Notes: generated by a model not told the origin, from the sequence alone. Numbered from the stretch's first letter, positions 23,837 to 38,735 are shown. The stretch: DNA of 64,000 nucleotides from Cryptomeria japonica (GCF_030272615.1 NC_081412.1:697119656-697183655), one strand, 5' to 3'. Numbers and translations are program-made.

Positions 23837-25400
23837 GCATCTTCCTCCCATCACACCAATTGAACATTCTAAACTATTACCAACTTCCCATGATCCTAAA
23901 GCCTTTTGTCAATATCATCATCAACTAGGTCATGACACTAAGAAATGTTAGTACGTGAGGCATAAGAATCAAGACTTTATTGATAACAATACTATATTTA
24001 TAGCTAGTGTGAATGAAAAACAAGATAAGTTCGTAGCTCCTATTAACCACAGTGTCCAAATATTCACCAATCTATTGCCTACTCATCCTACCAATGTTAT
24101 TGAGTCTGAGCCACTTGCCTTCTTCCCCAATGACCTTGGTATAGAATATAATAATGTTGTGAACCTCATTGACAAACCTAAACCTACAAAAGATCTATGC
24201 ATTACCTTCGATCCTAGTGAGAATATTGTTTCGCCTGATGGCCAATTATATATTGCTACAAAGATCAAAGACAAAATCTCATGAGAGGTGCTCATTGATC
24301 TGGTAAGTATGATGAATGTTATTACCGAAGAACATCTTTTTGCTCAACAATTGCATGAAGTAACATATGATAAATCTGATGTTGTAGTCAAGGTGTATGA
24401 TGGTTTTTCTTTCCCTACTATTGATTCTATTGCTCTTCTTGTTGAGGTTGGCACCAAGTGTTTAGATGTCACCTTTGCTATTATTCCTACATGAGATCAA
24501 TTTTGTGTGAAGTTGGGACATCCTTGGCTCTCTTCCATGAAATTTATCCCATCTGCAATTCATAAATATTTAAAATTCCCTCACAATGACACTATATAAC
24601 GATTAATCATAGTCTTTACCAACCCATAGCGAAAGCATGAAAATTTTACTCTTGATTACTTTTGGCCTAAACAAGCTGAGCCCTTAAAGACTTAAAATGG
24701 CATCCTTTTCTTATCTTGCCAAAAATAAAAAAATGAGATGATATTGGCCTTGACTAAACCTACAGACCCTACACCCATGGATATTCATCTTCCTCATCCT
24801 AGACCTAGTCTTCTTCCTACTCCTTCTATTCCTCCTATATATGCCATAGTCCCACCTCCTACATCCTATAAAGGAAAACACTTGTCATCATGTATATCTC
24901 AACTTGTTGGGATTTCTTATGTTCCTACCCCTATAAGGAAAGAAAAAAACCTATGTCAATTGATCCTCAACCTTCACAAGTCTCGACTAAAAATAAAAGT
25001 AATCATTGTGCAAGAGAATGTCGATGAAGACGCCATGCTAAGGCTCATAAGCTTTCTTCCCAAACCCTTTCCTCCCCGAAGACATCAAATGATGACATGG
25101 TCCCATTTGTCCAGCCTTTACCTAATACTAGGGAGGAAGTTCAACTCAAATCACCTAAGTTAAAAATTCTCAAGAAAAATGATGGTTGAACTTCTTTTTG
25201 TGATAAAGATCCTATTATGATTAATTTAGATGATGATAATAATGTTGTTCATGCTAACATTAACAATCCTAATGATTCCGATGATATGTATGAGCTTGTT
25301 GGTATTAATCATGAGTTATCTTCACATTTTTTAAAAGCATTAATCCTAGATCTTAGTGCCGAAAAAAGTGATATATCATTAGAGCATGATCCTTGTTAAA
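23837..25400 (+). pseudogene. Decayed gypsy gag-protease relic
   Basis: A mostly continuous frame with stops at 23949, 24282 and 24492 and a later frame change (25217 onward is in another frame). It shows a CHHC zinc knuckle at 23907-23948 (CQYHHQLGHDTKKC), the same spacing as in the younger Tat element, then a protease-like stretch near 24285-24490 (VLIDLVSMMNVI, with the catalytic context degraded). RT, RNase H and integrase are absent. Probably a truncated, ancient Tat-type element. Confidence 0.7.
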
Positions 25401-25593
25401 ACTTGCAATAGCTCCATCTACCATGTCGTAGTTCCTTTTATATTGATATTAGAGTAGTAAGATCCTAAAGTCCCTAGGTACTTGGCGTGTCTTGTCTCTT
25501 TGTCATCTTGGTAAAATTGTTTCAATGCAACTTTGTACTTTACCATGAGTATGGATGTAGTCTTATACTCTCGCTAAAGTGGGGCCTAAATGT

Positions 25594-26295
25594 AGCATCA
25601 TAAATTGTATCCACATACAATTTCATCCTCATCTAGACCTCACCTTGGTGTTCTATCTTTCAGTGTCTGATGTCTACTTTTATTTTGCTCACACCTTCCA
25701 AAAATCTATATTTTCAACTCCCTTTCTAACCCCTGTTCAAATCTGAGTCCTGATTGACATGACCAAGGCACCCCCACTGCCTTGGTCCTCCTAATCAAGA
25801 CCCAAATTTGGTCCCATCAACGGTCACTTCATTTAGGCGGGAATTTAGGTCTTGTGTTGGCCTGCTCTAAAAAATAAAATAATTTTTAGATGGTTAAGTA
25901 TAAAAGGAGGCCTACCCCTCTCATTTGAAGTCTATGATGGATGGATATCTCTCAATTATACTCTAGCAAATTCAATTCAAGTGAGAAAGCAATCAATCAA
26001 TCATCAAGAATTGAAGGAAAGGTCAAGTCAAGTTCAAGCATTCAAGATGACATCTATGATAAACCTTCCATGAAGATATTCTACATGACATCCTAAACTG
26101 TTGGCATGAGGATTCAAGCAAGATTCATCAAGATATCAACTTCAATTACAAGCATTCAAATTTAGATCTAGTTTTTTTCTTCAAAAGGAAAGCATTCTGT
26201 TGCAATTCAATTTCATTTCCATTTCACTTATCATTTTAATTTCAAGGTTAATTCCTAAACTAGGGTTTGACCCAAGGCAAACCCTTACCTCCAAG

Positions 26296-26351
<56 letters not shown>

Positions 26352-26930
26352 GTGCAAGAAATTGATTCAGGTGTTGCAATCGAATATCTTGATAGAATCG
26401 ATGACAATGAACATGTTCATATTTTACAAGCGTGAAAAGCGAAGGACCAAGTAGCTTCCACCGCCTTGGTCCTGAGAATTTTGCCCAATATTCTGACAGT
26501 GGATTCTATTTGTCTTCCTGATCTGGAAAACATTCCACTTGCGTAATTAGAAGTTTCAGGACCAGGTTGCTCTAACCTCTTTGTCCCAACAATTCGACCC
26601 AAATTTTTAGCTATAGGTTTTGATCTTCTTTCTCTTCTTAGATATTTGTTTCTGGCTCTGTGTGAAGTCTGGAACATTTTGTTATCACTATTTTGATTCA
26701 ATTCTCTATTATTTTTTCCTAGATCCAATTTTATAATTCAACTATAACTTCATCTCTAAAAGGGGAAACAACAAACAAGAAAATCTAATCAGCATCTCAA
26801 CCCTCTTCTTTAATTGAACTGTGGCTAGATCTATTGGGTTTACATTCCTATTTTAAATGTAAGGTTGATCTAGTGAAATTGGTGATTTTACTATCCTAAT
26901 TGGTAAAACACTATTTTTCACCACTTTACA
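25594..26930 (+). repeat. Probable gypsy LTR of the 23837-25400 relic
   Basis: Starts TGTAGCATCATAAATTG just after a purine-rich stretch (taaagtggggcctaaa). A possible end is CCACTTTACA near 26930. It contains hairpins at 25761-25787 (GACCAAGGCA/TGCCTTGGTC, a perfect 10-bp stem) and 26444-26472 (GGACCAAG/CTTGGTCC). The right boundary is uncertain because no duplication was found. Confidence 0.5.
26299..26348. repeat. (TC)n microsatellite
   Basis: About 25 uninterrupted TC units inside the LTR-like sequence. Confidence 0.95.
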
Positions 26931-27600
26931 ATGTGTATGGTATCTTATTATGATTTACAACTAGCATAGGATCCAGAATGCCTTTCCTTGTTACCACAAT
27001 AGGACTAAGTATAGGGTAGAAGACTACAACATTAAAAATAAATTGGGTGCAAAACTTTGGTTTGAACTCCTCAAATTTCTTGCTAACATTGGCTCTATTG
27101 TTGGGACCTTGGTTATGTTTTATTGAGGTTTGCAGTAAATTTTCAAATTCTAAACCCATTACTAGATTGAAAAAACAAACAAAAAATGATGGAAAAGACA
27201 CTATGAATCAAATTTATGTCTTCTTGATGTCTACATTGTAAGAGGGGGCTAGGCTCCAAGGGGATGGGAAACAAAAAAGGGGGAAGATATTTGGAGAGAC
27301 CTATGAAATGATATAAACATTAATATAACTACTAGATAACCATCACGAGACACAATATAGGAGTAATTCAATCACAAATCCTAAACACCCATGGCCAAAG
27401 GAGACAAGGGGAATTCAAGTGAGATCAAGAAGAAAATTAATTTATAAAGGATAGAAAGAATGACTATTCCTAACGGGTAGGAAAGAAGACAAAGAAAAAT
27501 GATGGAGAGAGAAGAAAGATATAGAAGAAGAATGGAGATGATGACAAAGTCAAGGTTAGAGAAAAGTATTGGGGACCTTTCTAGGCACACCAATGTGGGT
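26931..27600. other. No recognisable feature
   Basis: A/T-rich DNA with no frame longer than 91 codons and no similarity I can name. Confidence 0.4.
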
Positions 27601-28860
27601 GTTGCCATAAATCATGATAAGAAATTCATTTGAATGTTGGGCATAGAAGAAACAAAAATGTACCTTTTGTGGACATGATACTCACAATATATTTTAATGC
27701 GAGGTTGCTAGAACATTCTATCAAAACTAGGATGCTAGCCAAACTTATTAGAGTGATGACATACAAATAGGAGCAAGAGTGATCAAGAGGATACCATAGA
27801 AGGGAATCAGAGGCTACCATTGAATGAATGTGTGGTCTTTAGTAGAAGATCACTTTGGAGAAGAATTAGCTATGGATAATAAAAAGAAAAAAATTGAAGG
27901 GAAGGAAAAAGAAAATATCTTGACTTTACAAGGTACTGACACCAGTGGAAATAAGAAGAAACACATGGTGAAAGAAGGATATGAAAATGATTATAGTTTG
28001 TAAGAAGAAGAGGAGGAACTAGAGTACTTCCAACCAAACAAGAAACAACATGAGAAGGTGGCAGATCAATCCAAACAAACCATAATGCAACAGTAGCTAG
28101 AGGAAGCAGGATGCTTCATTGAGGAAGAAGTTAAGATGTTAAAATATATATCAACCTTGGCTAGATAGAAGGATCTAGTGCTAAGATTAAAACAATGGGG
28201 AAAGTATTAGAATAAGAAGTGGATGAACCTGTTATCTAATGACTAGAATTGGAAGAATGGTCTGTTGTTGATTAATGTTCACTTAAATGACCAAAATGTT
28301 AAGTATGTAACGGTGGACTTGGGTGTATAACTGAACACCATTCTATCCACTACATGGGAGAAATTTGGGAGATTGAAGATTGTAAAAACACCAAAGAACA
28401 TAAGCCTAGATGATGGATCTAGAATGGAGACATTGGGAACATGGAATAATGTTGAAGTGAATGTTAAAGGGATCAAACAATGTGTAAGCTTTAAAGTGGT
28501 AGAAATAAAAAAAACTGTTTAACACATTCAGAGCATTGCTTGGATTGAGATGGTTTGTCAATTCTAATGTTATTATAAAATCCCCAAATAGAAGATTTCA
28601 TTTGTAGATTCCACCAGAGTGGTGTGTATCCTCCTAGAAGAATCAGATGAAAGATCCTATATAGAATAATTAGCATAGGAAAATGTAGGGGAAGATGTGA
28701 AAAATCTATATTCAATCTCTAAACTTCTAGAGATAGAAGAAGAAAACCTAAAGAGTGAAGGAGAATTGGAACTAGAAAGCAACAATTGTAGTACTAATAG
28801 TGAAGAAGTATTATAAGCATAGATGCAAAGAGAAATGGAGTTGAAATCTTGGACAGTCTA
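27600..28860 (+). pseudogene. Second decayed gypsy gag-protease relic
   Basis: In one interrupted frame there is a CX2CX4HX4C knuckle (27659-27700, CTFCGHDTH with a stop just before the last Cys). About 600 bp later comes a protease-like region: TVDLGV at about 28310-28327, then SLDDGSRMETLG and a VSFKVVEI end. Several stops occur and no RT follows. This is a different, older lineage from the 23837 relic, as its knuckle is CCHC rather than CHHC. Confidence 0.6.
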
Positions 28861-30270
28861 TGGATTCCAAAGAGTTTTCCTGATACATACTAAACCTAAA
28901 ACCGGAACTAAACATCCTAGAAAATCTAATAATAATTGCAATCCCACATTTTTCAGGTTACAAACTAAACCCACATGCATAATAACAAAGTTGAAACACA
29001 CTAGACCTTGACAATTCTGGGTAAAATCCAAAATGCATACAAGGGTTTTTATCACAAGAAAAGGAACACTTTTTGAACAAAAATATACATGGCCCAATTA
29101 CCTCAAATGAAAATTAGACACTTAAGCATTGAAACCTTGAAATAAAAAAGAAACCCTAAGAGCATCCACCTTGGTGTCAGGAAAAATAATGATAAATATG
29201 AGCTAAAATAATCATTCCAACTTGTAATATAGTTTCAATATAATTTAGTATAAATAAATTTTAAAAAGTTGGTAATAATGGTAAAAAAAAGTTAGTCGTA
29301 GGAGTACAATAGGCAAAAACAAGTGGGAAATGACTAAAAACGGCTATGGTAATAAAGGAGTTCCACCTGAGAAATCTATAAAAGATGTACACTCAATCTA
29401 TCCATTCACTTTTCTAATTTATGTCCCTTGTGCTCTCATGAAGATCATACCCCTACACACTCGGCTTCTTTTGTGCTTTCACTTGCAAAACCCTAGCTAT
29501 AGTACCCTAACCCACACTTTAGCTCACAATCATGGTTGCCACTGTCCTTATCTCTAGTATTGCTATACCATAATCCAATCTACCTTGGAGACACAAATTA
29601 GTACAACCAAGAACACAGAGGTAGAGATTAACCAGGTATATAAGTATTATTTATAGTGGCCAACCCTAGTAGGCCCTCTCAAGATTCAAATGGATCAATT
29701 GGAAGTCACAATTCTCCAATTTGCATAGTATTACGATGCCTTCAAAGATTTGGATAGAAGAAAAAGAGTAGCAATAGAAAACCTGCATGATTAATACCAA
29801 TAAGTCAAGGAGCATAAGGATAGATCTCGGAGAAAATTCAAACAACTAAGGGATTTTGTTAGCCTCAAGTTAGCACATATTATTAGTATCATTCAAGATG
29901 CCCAAAATTTTCCCAAGAACATACAAAGTCCAAATACAATTTTAGAAGTAGAAAACTAGATTGTACAATTGAATATACACAACATCAATTACATACAAAA
30001 GAAATAGTGGGATGCCAACTTCGGATCTCTCGAAGACATATATAAGGATATACTTCCACATGTAGGTTGACTTGAGGACAAGTTAAGGTTTTGAAGAAGG
30101 GATGATGATGGCCAGAAAATAGTATACAAACACTGGTTTGAAAATATATAATATCTAACCTGAAACAAGGGTTTGAAATAAGAGCTTTGGAAGATAGAAT
30201 GTAATTTAGGGATATTATCTAAGAGCCACATCCCCTATTTTATTCCAAATGTATTCCAAATGTAATACAT
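28861..30270. other. No recognisable gene
   Basis: Diverged A/T-rich DNA. 29640-29960 has an interrupted Lys/Glu-rich frame that could be more gag relic, but no motif supports it. Confidence 0.35.
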
Positions 30271-30410
30271 GTAATGGATAGGTAGGTGGCATAGGGTAAG
30301 GAACTCTACTTTGCACAGTATTAGGCCATTTGTCAATATTGTAATAGATAGGTAGGTGGCATGGGGCAAGAGACTCGGCTTTACACAAAACTATGACATT
30401 TTAATATGTG
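30271..30410. repeat. Tandem duplication, two 70-bp units
   Basis: GTAATGGATAGGTAGGTGGC at 30271 recurs as GTAATAGATAGGTAGGTGGC at 30341. The units diverge by roughly a quarter after the first 30 bases. Confidence 0.75.
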
Positions 30411-32084
30411 TCTATATATCAATAAAATTTCCTCAAGATGAATCCAAAACTAAATATGCAAAGGCATGGGTATGCACATTTCATTTTGGCTTGACTTAAA
30501 GGTGTACACAAATCCTAGAATGATCATGCATGTCAAAGCATGTAGCCCTCACAAATATCCATGCAAAGTGAATATTCAAGCATTAAATGATATCACCAAT
30601 GGTCTATATAAAGTAATGAACCCTATAAGTTGTCATCATAGTTTTCTCCTTTTCAGAATGTACTCACAATAGAAACTAAAGATGAATCTTTGTAATCACT
30701 TTTAATTGTTTCTAAAACTTTAAAATGAGAATGTTAGTGATAAGATGTGACCCTACAATTGGTTTTATTCATAGGATAAATTAATTGTTGATTGAATCTA
30801 TATGATATAAATAAATTTAGGAGAGGAAAAACTAATAAGTAAAAAATAAGTGTAATCTAATTATGTACATATAACATCATCAAATCATGTGGTTGTATAT
30901 AATAATGACTACACAATGTTGTATTTTGAATCAATCATGCAAGTGTTGCCCAAAGCATGGGTAAAGAATGGTGGTGTAATCCTCAATGGCAAGGAACACA
31001 CATGTAAGTACATTAGGAAATATGGCATGAAGTTGAAATAAATGCACAAATCCATAACAAGGGCACAAAACTATAATAAAGTCATGAAGTTGCAACAACA
31101 CAACTATGAGGATGGTCTTGAATACTTAATGGTAGTAAACACAATATGTATGAGATAAATAATAACAATTCTTAATATAATGTGAAATATGCATTAATGT
31201 ATAATATAAAAAGAAAATAATGCTTCTTAATATAATGTGAATATGTATCAATGTATAATCATTTTAATAAAAAAACATGAAGATGTAAAGAAGTAATACA
31301 TGTGGTGATGCAATTGTTAAGGAACACGCATAAAGCTAGTTCCTGTAGATGGGAAGGATAACATTATGAAACTCATGGAGGGGGAAAAACATTATGTCTC
31401 TAATTTAAATATATAGTAATAAGGAGATATGTTGTTAAAGAGATAAAATGTGACAACTCCTATGAAAATTTATAATAATGAAAGGATAATATGTAAAGGA
31501 GAAGACATGATTCCTTTGATGCAAGGTTATGGAAAATAGAATCACAATATGTAAGGGGGAGGGATTGGTGACCCAAAATATAAGGATATAACAATGTAAT
31601 CATAATATGTAAATTAATATGTGGTGCTAATAATATGAAGGCATAAGGTGTAAGGGAAGACACAATGCCACCTATGCTATGTGGTAACTCTAAATGTGTG
31701 ACAAAACATATAGTTCAACAAAAGTAATCAATAGTTAAAGCTTAATATAAAAAAAATGAGCAAAGCATCATAGTAGGCATGAAAATATAATAACTAATGA
31801 TGCAATATGAGAAAATAGAATAATAGGGTAGTGGTCATAAAATCCCAAGTAAACAAAAGGATAATAGACATAGGATGTAGAAGGTAAAATAGGGAAATAA
31901 TATGTAAAAGATAACTCCAAGTGGGAAATAAAATTAAAGGAAAAGGTAAATAGAATATATGCATAAAGAAGATGTAAACAATGATAGGAGGAAATATTTC
32001 AAGCAAGGGAAATGAAAATTAAAATGACTCCAAATGGGGAATATAAGCATGCTACTGAAGAGGGGAAAATATAAGCTATTGATC
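30411..32084. other. A/T-rich DNA without genes
   Basis: Between about 31440 and 31910 the word AATATGTAA and close variants recur many times at irregular spacing, giving a repetitive texture. No frame or element boundary is recognised. Confidence 0.4.
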
Positions 32085-32090
32085 AATTCT

Positions 32091-33573
32091 TGTTGGCAAC
32101 AACAAGGAAGGAAAACTGGGAGCGGGGTGGGGGGTGAATTAGTTTTCACTAGATTATACAAATTAAGCACTATCTCAGATCTGATCAACTGCAACAAAAA
32201 TAAAGATAACAACAATACCATCAACACATATAACACCGATATTTTTGACGTGGAAGACCCGGTTAAGGGAAAAACCACAGTGGGAACCTACCCACAATGA
32301 GATGATACTCTACAGTAGTATGTGTAAATATTACAATGGGGAATGCACATGCATTCAAGCACATTGCTTAGAGCTCACTACTCAATTTATAATGACCCAG
32401 AAGGCCACAACCCTCAGGGAAGGTTCACTACCTTACAATAAAGTTTGGAATACAACTCGACAAAGATGAATTGCAAAAATAACATCTGCTAATGCTTGAT
32501 GACAGTTCTGGTTAAGCTCATATGTCTGCCCTTCACCAATCTCTAATCAATACTCCACATCGAAGGATGAATTCACTTTATCGCACATACACCACTCTCT
32601 AATAATGCAGACTCAACAACCATACTTCACCAAACCACCAATAACACCCATTTATACAAATCATCAACCTTGACTACAAGGTCGGCCAAACCCTTAACAC
32701 CTAATTAAAAAAATTACATCATACGATAGATAAACCAATCACTAGACCAATACAATGTCATAAACAACATAACATGGACCTAAATCAACTCCTCAAATGC
32801 ACACCACCACCAGAAATCTTGCCAAGATCAACCGCAACACGTTACACCACCAATAATACCGCATAACATGAAGAATATCACCGGACCCATAAAATCATCA
32901 AGAAAACGTACAAGGATCAATACGGACCACCAAAACAAATAGGACATGATTAGGAAACACCAACAAGCACGTTAGAACCATCCACGATAGCTGCACCAAC
33001 ACCACTTATACAAATCTTCATCGATCAACACGCTAATACTCAAGAACACTTAACATCAACAACTTAGACAAGAAAGATATCTTGCGGAGCATCAAATCAT
33101 GAACCATCTGAAATGAAGATACACATGAACATCCCAAACATTATCCCAAATCCGCAACACAAGATATGATCATACCAACATCAACTCGGACAAGAAAGAT
33201 AGCTTGCAAAGCATAAAATCATGAACCATCTGAAGTGAAGATACACATGAACATCCCAAACATTCTCCCAAATCCGCAACACAAGATATGATCATACCGG
33301 AGCACAATGGATCAAACACCGAAACACTACAACACTGAACACTGAAAAACCAATCTACATACCAAAATCCTCAACTCGATCAGATCATCACATAACATCA
33401 TGGAATCAATAAAGAATGGTGTATCTCTAGTTGATTCAACATTGAAAACATATAAACCAACCATATCAACTCACTGCAATCACCGAATCACCAAAACATT
33501 TCTCTGCAACACCAAAACACAGGAATATGTCGACATCAATGACAACATATCCTAGTAGCAACAATATCCAACA
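32091..33573 (-). repeat. Copia-type solo LTR
   Basis: 1483 bp from TGTTGGCAAC to ATATCCAACA. The - strand resembles the copia LTR at 22531: the start contains GTCATTGATGTC, and blocks such as GGGAAAAACCACAGTGGGAA, 'gatgatact' and GAGCTCACTACTCAA (as read on +) match the reversed LTR in order. The flanks are attct (left) and attcc (right), a near-perfect 5-bp duplication. No internal region is attached. Confidence 0.75.
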
Positions 33574-34781
33574 ATTCCATGAACCAAATGAAACACTAAT
33601 AAAAGCATTTAAATAAATAATTTAACCATTATACACTATCTTTCCCTTCTTCCTCTGATTGAGCTTGAAGTGGATGTGCGCCCTATGCTCCACCTGATTT
33701 TCTCTCTTGGTGAGGGATATGTGGATTTCTCTCCACTACACAACAAGATTGGATAGATTCAAATGATAATTGTGAATGAGATGGATTGTATGAGACAATA
33801 ATTTGGCATTATGAGGGTATTAATTGTGGATTTGGATATCAAACTAACAACATAAGCTTACTAATGAAGTGGATGATTTGTAAGGAGTGGAGTCTCCAAT
33901 TTATAGATTGGAGGGGACCAAAATAGAGAGATCAAAGATGAATGAAGGGATAGGATTGAAAGAAAGTGGAGAAGGATTGAGAGGACAAAGTGGGAGATCT
34001 AAGAGATTTGTCATAAAAGAATTTCTTGTGTCCACACTTCTCAAGTACATGGGGAAGATTTCCTCAAGTACCTTGGGAAGAGAAGAAGGAATATAAGATT
34101 CCTAGGGAGAGGACAAGGGGAAATAAAAATTCCAAAATAGAAGATTGTGTGGGGAGAATAAATGGAGAAAGGAATTAAAAATTCCTTGGGAAGAGGAGGC
34201 ATGAGAATGTGCAAGGATTTGACATTCCTTGGAAGAGGCAAAGTTGGTGCATTTATGGTTTGGAGGGTGAGATGAGAAAGGCCATTTATGACAAAGAGTT
34301 GACTTATCCCTAATCAAGGTGATTAGGAATGTGCAAGTGGTTAGGAGGAGTGATTATGTGGGATAATGAGGGATTATAATGCAAGTGGCAAAGTTAGGAG
34401 GATGGGGCATGAGGAGAGAGATTGAGTGGAGGAATATAAAATTGGAGGAAATGATAAGTATGATTAGGATAAGATTAATTAGGCTAGATGGTAGGATTAG
34501 AAAAGGTGATTTGTAGGAATTAGGTAATTAGCTTAATTAATTAAAATTAATTAACTAATCAAGTTTTAGAGGAAATGATAGAGGTTTGAAATGATTTTAG
34601 AAGAATAAGAAATAATTAATTTTTGATAAATTAATTATAAGGCTATAATGATAAAATTAATTAAATTTGATTTGATTTAATTAATTTTAAGAAAAAGGGG
34701 ACCAACGTAATTAAATTAATTAACTATATGGAAAGGCTTAAATTAATCAAATATTAATTTAATTAATTTTAGACGTCTACA
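33574..34781 (-). repeat. Gypsy-type LTR sequence, one end defined
   Basis: The right end GACGTCTACA resembles the GGTGTCTACA end of the Tat LTRs. Before it come A/T inverted repeats, for example AAAATTAATTAAAT paired with ATTTAATTAATTTT near 34650-34695. The left boundary and duplication were not found, so the start is only the edge of the neighbouring solo LTR. Confidence 0.5.
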
Positions 34782-37700
34782 ACAACCACATATAAAATGT
34801 AAAATGAGTGCGAAAAGAACAACAAACAAGACTGCGTATTTAAAAAATCTAAAATGTAAAGCCACAAAAGGTATCTAGAATATGGGTGTTAGTCACAAAA
34901 TACATGACATGATAAAAACTGAAAAAATGGAAATGATACCAAGAAGAAGTGAAACAAATAATATAGGACATTATTAAAGTCACTTGTGTCAACATTTAAC
35001 AAAAGGTGCCCTTGTGTCATCCCTATATTAACTAGGAATGTGAAAATATTCACAAATCCAAGAAAAATATGGAAGAGCATAAATGATAAGAGTATCTAAG
35101 AGTTTATTTCACATCTCATATTGCTTATGGTTTATCTTTTATGTCATGGGTAACCTTAATATAGGGTGTGTTATGTTAAATAAGACTAACTTCTTGACAT
35201 ACACAATTTGTTTTCTCACAATTCGTCTTATTAAGTGAGGTTTTTTTGTGCATATGCATATTATTAATGTTTACTTTCATTTGTCTAAAAGTTCTTAAAT
35301 TTTTTATGTTTATTTGCAATCCCTCAATTCTTAAAATATCCATATATATGATGAAAGTTGATTTATGATATGTGTAAGCCATATAGGACAATAAATCGAT
35401 CACAAGATAAATTATGAAATAATATTGATAATATTATCATCACATGAAGTATGGATAGCTCGAAATAATTAATAGAAGAATGATCCAATTTAATGAAATG
35501 TAAAGAAAACAATATGCACAAGATGAAGGAAGTAGAAAGTGAAAAAGAAGTATGTTATGCCACCCTCTGAACCCATCACTATCCTTTACCTTTCCATTTA
35601 GTATCGTTTTCCCATTCAAACATTCCTCACAACCATTTTCATGTCATTTTCACAATGTTGAGCTAAATCCAGGTGCTCTATTGTTGGTCCTTCATCAAAA
35701 CTCTTAGTGATTTATAATACCACTCCCTTAAAGCCTCCTCTATCATTAATATTTGATCACACAAGTCCCATTTTATCATTTAGGTATGTTTTCTATCCAC
35801 TCTAGATGTGAGTCAAAGTCCTCTTTTGTCACCCTTTTAAGGTTACCACCCTCATTCATATCATTCCTCCATTAAAGGTGCTTCAAACTAAGGTTTCCAT
35901 CTCCCATAACAATCATCTTTCAAAACCTAAAGACCAATTTTTCCAAAAATCAAGTATTTTCTCTTAATATTTCTCCACTTCTCATGCCTACTCCACCTTA
36001 TACACCTTTGTCTATTCATTTCAATATTTCATTTCTACATATCTAATTTTGTACCCTAATTAGTTATGTCCATTCCAACCATGGATTTTGTATCCACAAT
36101 CTTCTCCACTATTTTCTCCCAATTCTTTATTAGCTCACACTCATTTGGAATTTAAACCAAATGTTGAATGACAACTTGAAAAAACATTTGACCAAATTCT
36201 TGCTATGAGTTCAACATAAAAAAATATAATGAATAAATTTAATTGTTTTATTATATATATTGTTATAAGATTATTGTAGTTGGTTTGATACTTATGAACT
36301 AGAATACACTTTTTTTTTCATTACTAGTAGCCTTTCTTAGATTCTTTTCCACAAGTAGCTATAGCTTCAAACAATACAAGGGGCATGCCTTCAAAATCAT
36401 GTGTTGTCAAATAACACCTCAAGCTCCTTGATTCATAATTTACAACATGTCAAAACTTATTCCAATATTTACCTCCAACCATAACACTCCCATCGATATT
36501 AATTTTAATGCTACTAGTCATATACCTTTTATCATCATCCAAGAAGTTTCTCAAAATATCACCCTAATTATTGTCTAAGGAACCCTTCCTTTCCGCAATG
36601 ACTATTAAATGGTAGGACATACTTATAACATGTGAAATTGATGAAACATAGCAAACTTCACCAACATTTCATCCACCACCATTAACTTTCCCCCTTAGAC
36701 ATTGTCTCTAGAAAAAGCCATTTTTGCAAGTATGATTTGGTCCTCACCTTCTATTGCTGTACAATTTTACAAGTAGGTGTAAAATATAGTTTCCAATAAT
36801 TTTTTGAATTTCCATTTTGTATTTAAGTGTATATTGATCCTCTATTTTTCATTTCTTGCATTCTAGCATAGTGCTTTTGATTTTTATAGTTAGTTTTTTA
36901 TCCAATTAATATAAATTCATGTGCCAATTGATTGCAACATGCATGCTTACTAATTGAGATTTGACTAGTTTGAGATGACCTTAGGTTCCTTATTTTGCAT
37001 GTAGCTATTTTAGTTACCTTGACATAACCTAATTTTTTTATTATAGTTTACACACATTGCGCACACAACCAAACTTGAAAAGAATGTTTCAAGGTTCTTT
37101 TTATGCCCTCTTTTTGTTTATTGGAAATATACATGTCATGAATCAAATCATGTGATGAAGATGCACTCAAATGTAAAACATAATAAGAATCAAGCACATT
37201 ACTATCACTCTCCATAGAGAAATTAAGCAACACATGATAATCACAAAGGAGTGAATTTTATTAAGGAAGGGACTTTGATGAGCAAATCCATAAATGAAGA
37301 AAATAAATATATGTGGCGATATAATGTTTCCATAGACAAAGTGGTCTCATTTATGTGATATGAATTTCACTAATGAATCAATGGCAAAGTGATCACATGC
37401 CACAAATTGTATAAGCATGTCACAATTAGTAAGGGAAGAATGAAAAAATAACAAGGATAGATGAGCAAATAAATCAATGATGTGAAAACAAGGATCTAGC
37501 CAAGGATGTAGGGTTCATAAGAGTATGCAATAAAATGTAAAACCCTAACAAGAGTAATCAAATGCTATGGAAATGAGATCAAAATATTATTTGTAAATAT
37601 GTATAAAATGTAAACCCTATGGCCAAGATAAGGTTGAGTAGAGTGGGTAATAGATGGGAATTATTCATTAAGCACCAAACACTAGAATAAAGATATATGA

Positions 37701-38730
37701 ATAAATTACAAGGATGTACAAGGAATATTTAGATTGGGAAATATAATGTAGGCTCAAGAACTAGTAGATCCAAAAACCCTAATACTGATAAGAAACTCTA
37801 GAAAGGAAACTACTTTAGTTTAGGTTGGTCTAAAATAATATACATATAAGCATGATTAATCTAGAATAATTAAATATTTTTTGAGACTAATAATTTGATA
37901 ATTTACAATACTTGTTAAATACTATAATGTAAATAGAAAGAATGGTACTTAGTTCTATGACCACATTTTTTACTAAATTTAATGTAGCTCTAAATTTGAG
38001 ACAAGGAATAACCTCATAATTAAAAATCTATGCTTGCATTGTAAATGAATGAATTCATGGATTAGGTACCTCTGTGATTGCGGATTATTGGAAATGGTGT
38101 CATAAATGTTACAATCTAATGTATATATTTATCATTATTGCACACATGATAAAAGAAGTGCCCCACTTTGACTTGAATAATGCCACATGCAATGTAATAT
38201 ATGATGTGTAAGAAGTTTTAAGAATCTAATGTCTTTCAGATGTGTAAGAGCATCTTATGAAAGTGCATAAGGAATCTTATGATATTTTTATGACACATGC
38301 AATAGCTTGTAAAATGAGTTTTGTTAAGCAACTTATGATATATGTTATGATGAGTCACGAAGCATCTTTAAATGGAGAAATTAGAGTTAAAATGGAGTGC
38401 TGATCTTGGGGAGTGGGTTCTAACAGAGTTATAACAACTTGTGATAGTGTAAGAGCATCTACTAACAATAACTTGTTGACTCCTTTGGAAAAGAGTGTAG
38501 GAATTTCAGTGCCATTTTTCGGTATGCATTTGGTGAATGGTTTTGGTAAACCACCCTTTCTTTGTGGGTTGAGCTTTTATTTATTTGGCAATTGAGATGG
38601 AGTTGTCGTAGTTTGTATTGCAAGTATAATTATGTTGCTATAATATGTTTAGATTTGTATGTTGATGTAAACTCTTGTGGAGGCTTGAGCTTGCATTTGC
38701 ATTTTAAGCATATTTATGCTATTGAGAATA
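34782..38730. other. No recognisable gene
   Basis: About 3.9 kb of A/T-rich DNA with only short chance frames. 35560-36200 is C/T-skewed on the + strand. No LTR, terminal inverted repeat or protein motif could be supported. Confidence 0.4.
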
Positions 38731-38735
38731 CTATT

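Noticed and set aside
29158-29330. MITE-like start (gagcatccaccttggtgtc)
   Set aside because: No matching terminal inverted repeat or target duplication could be found.
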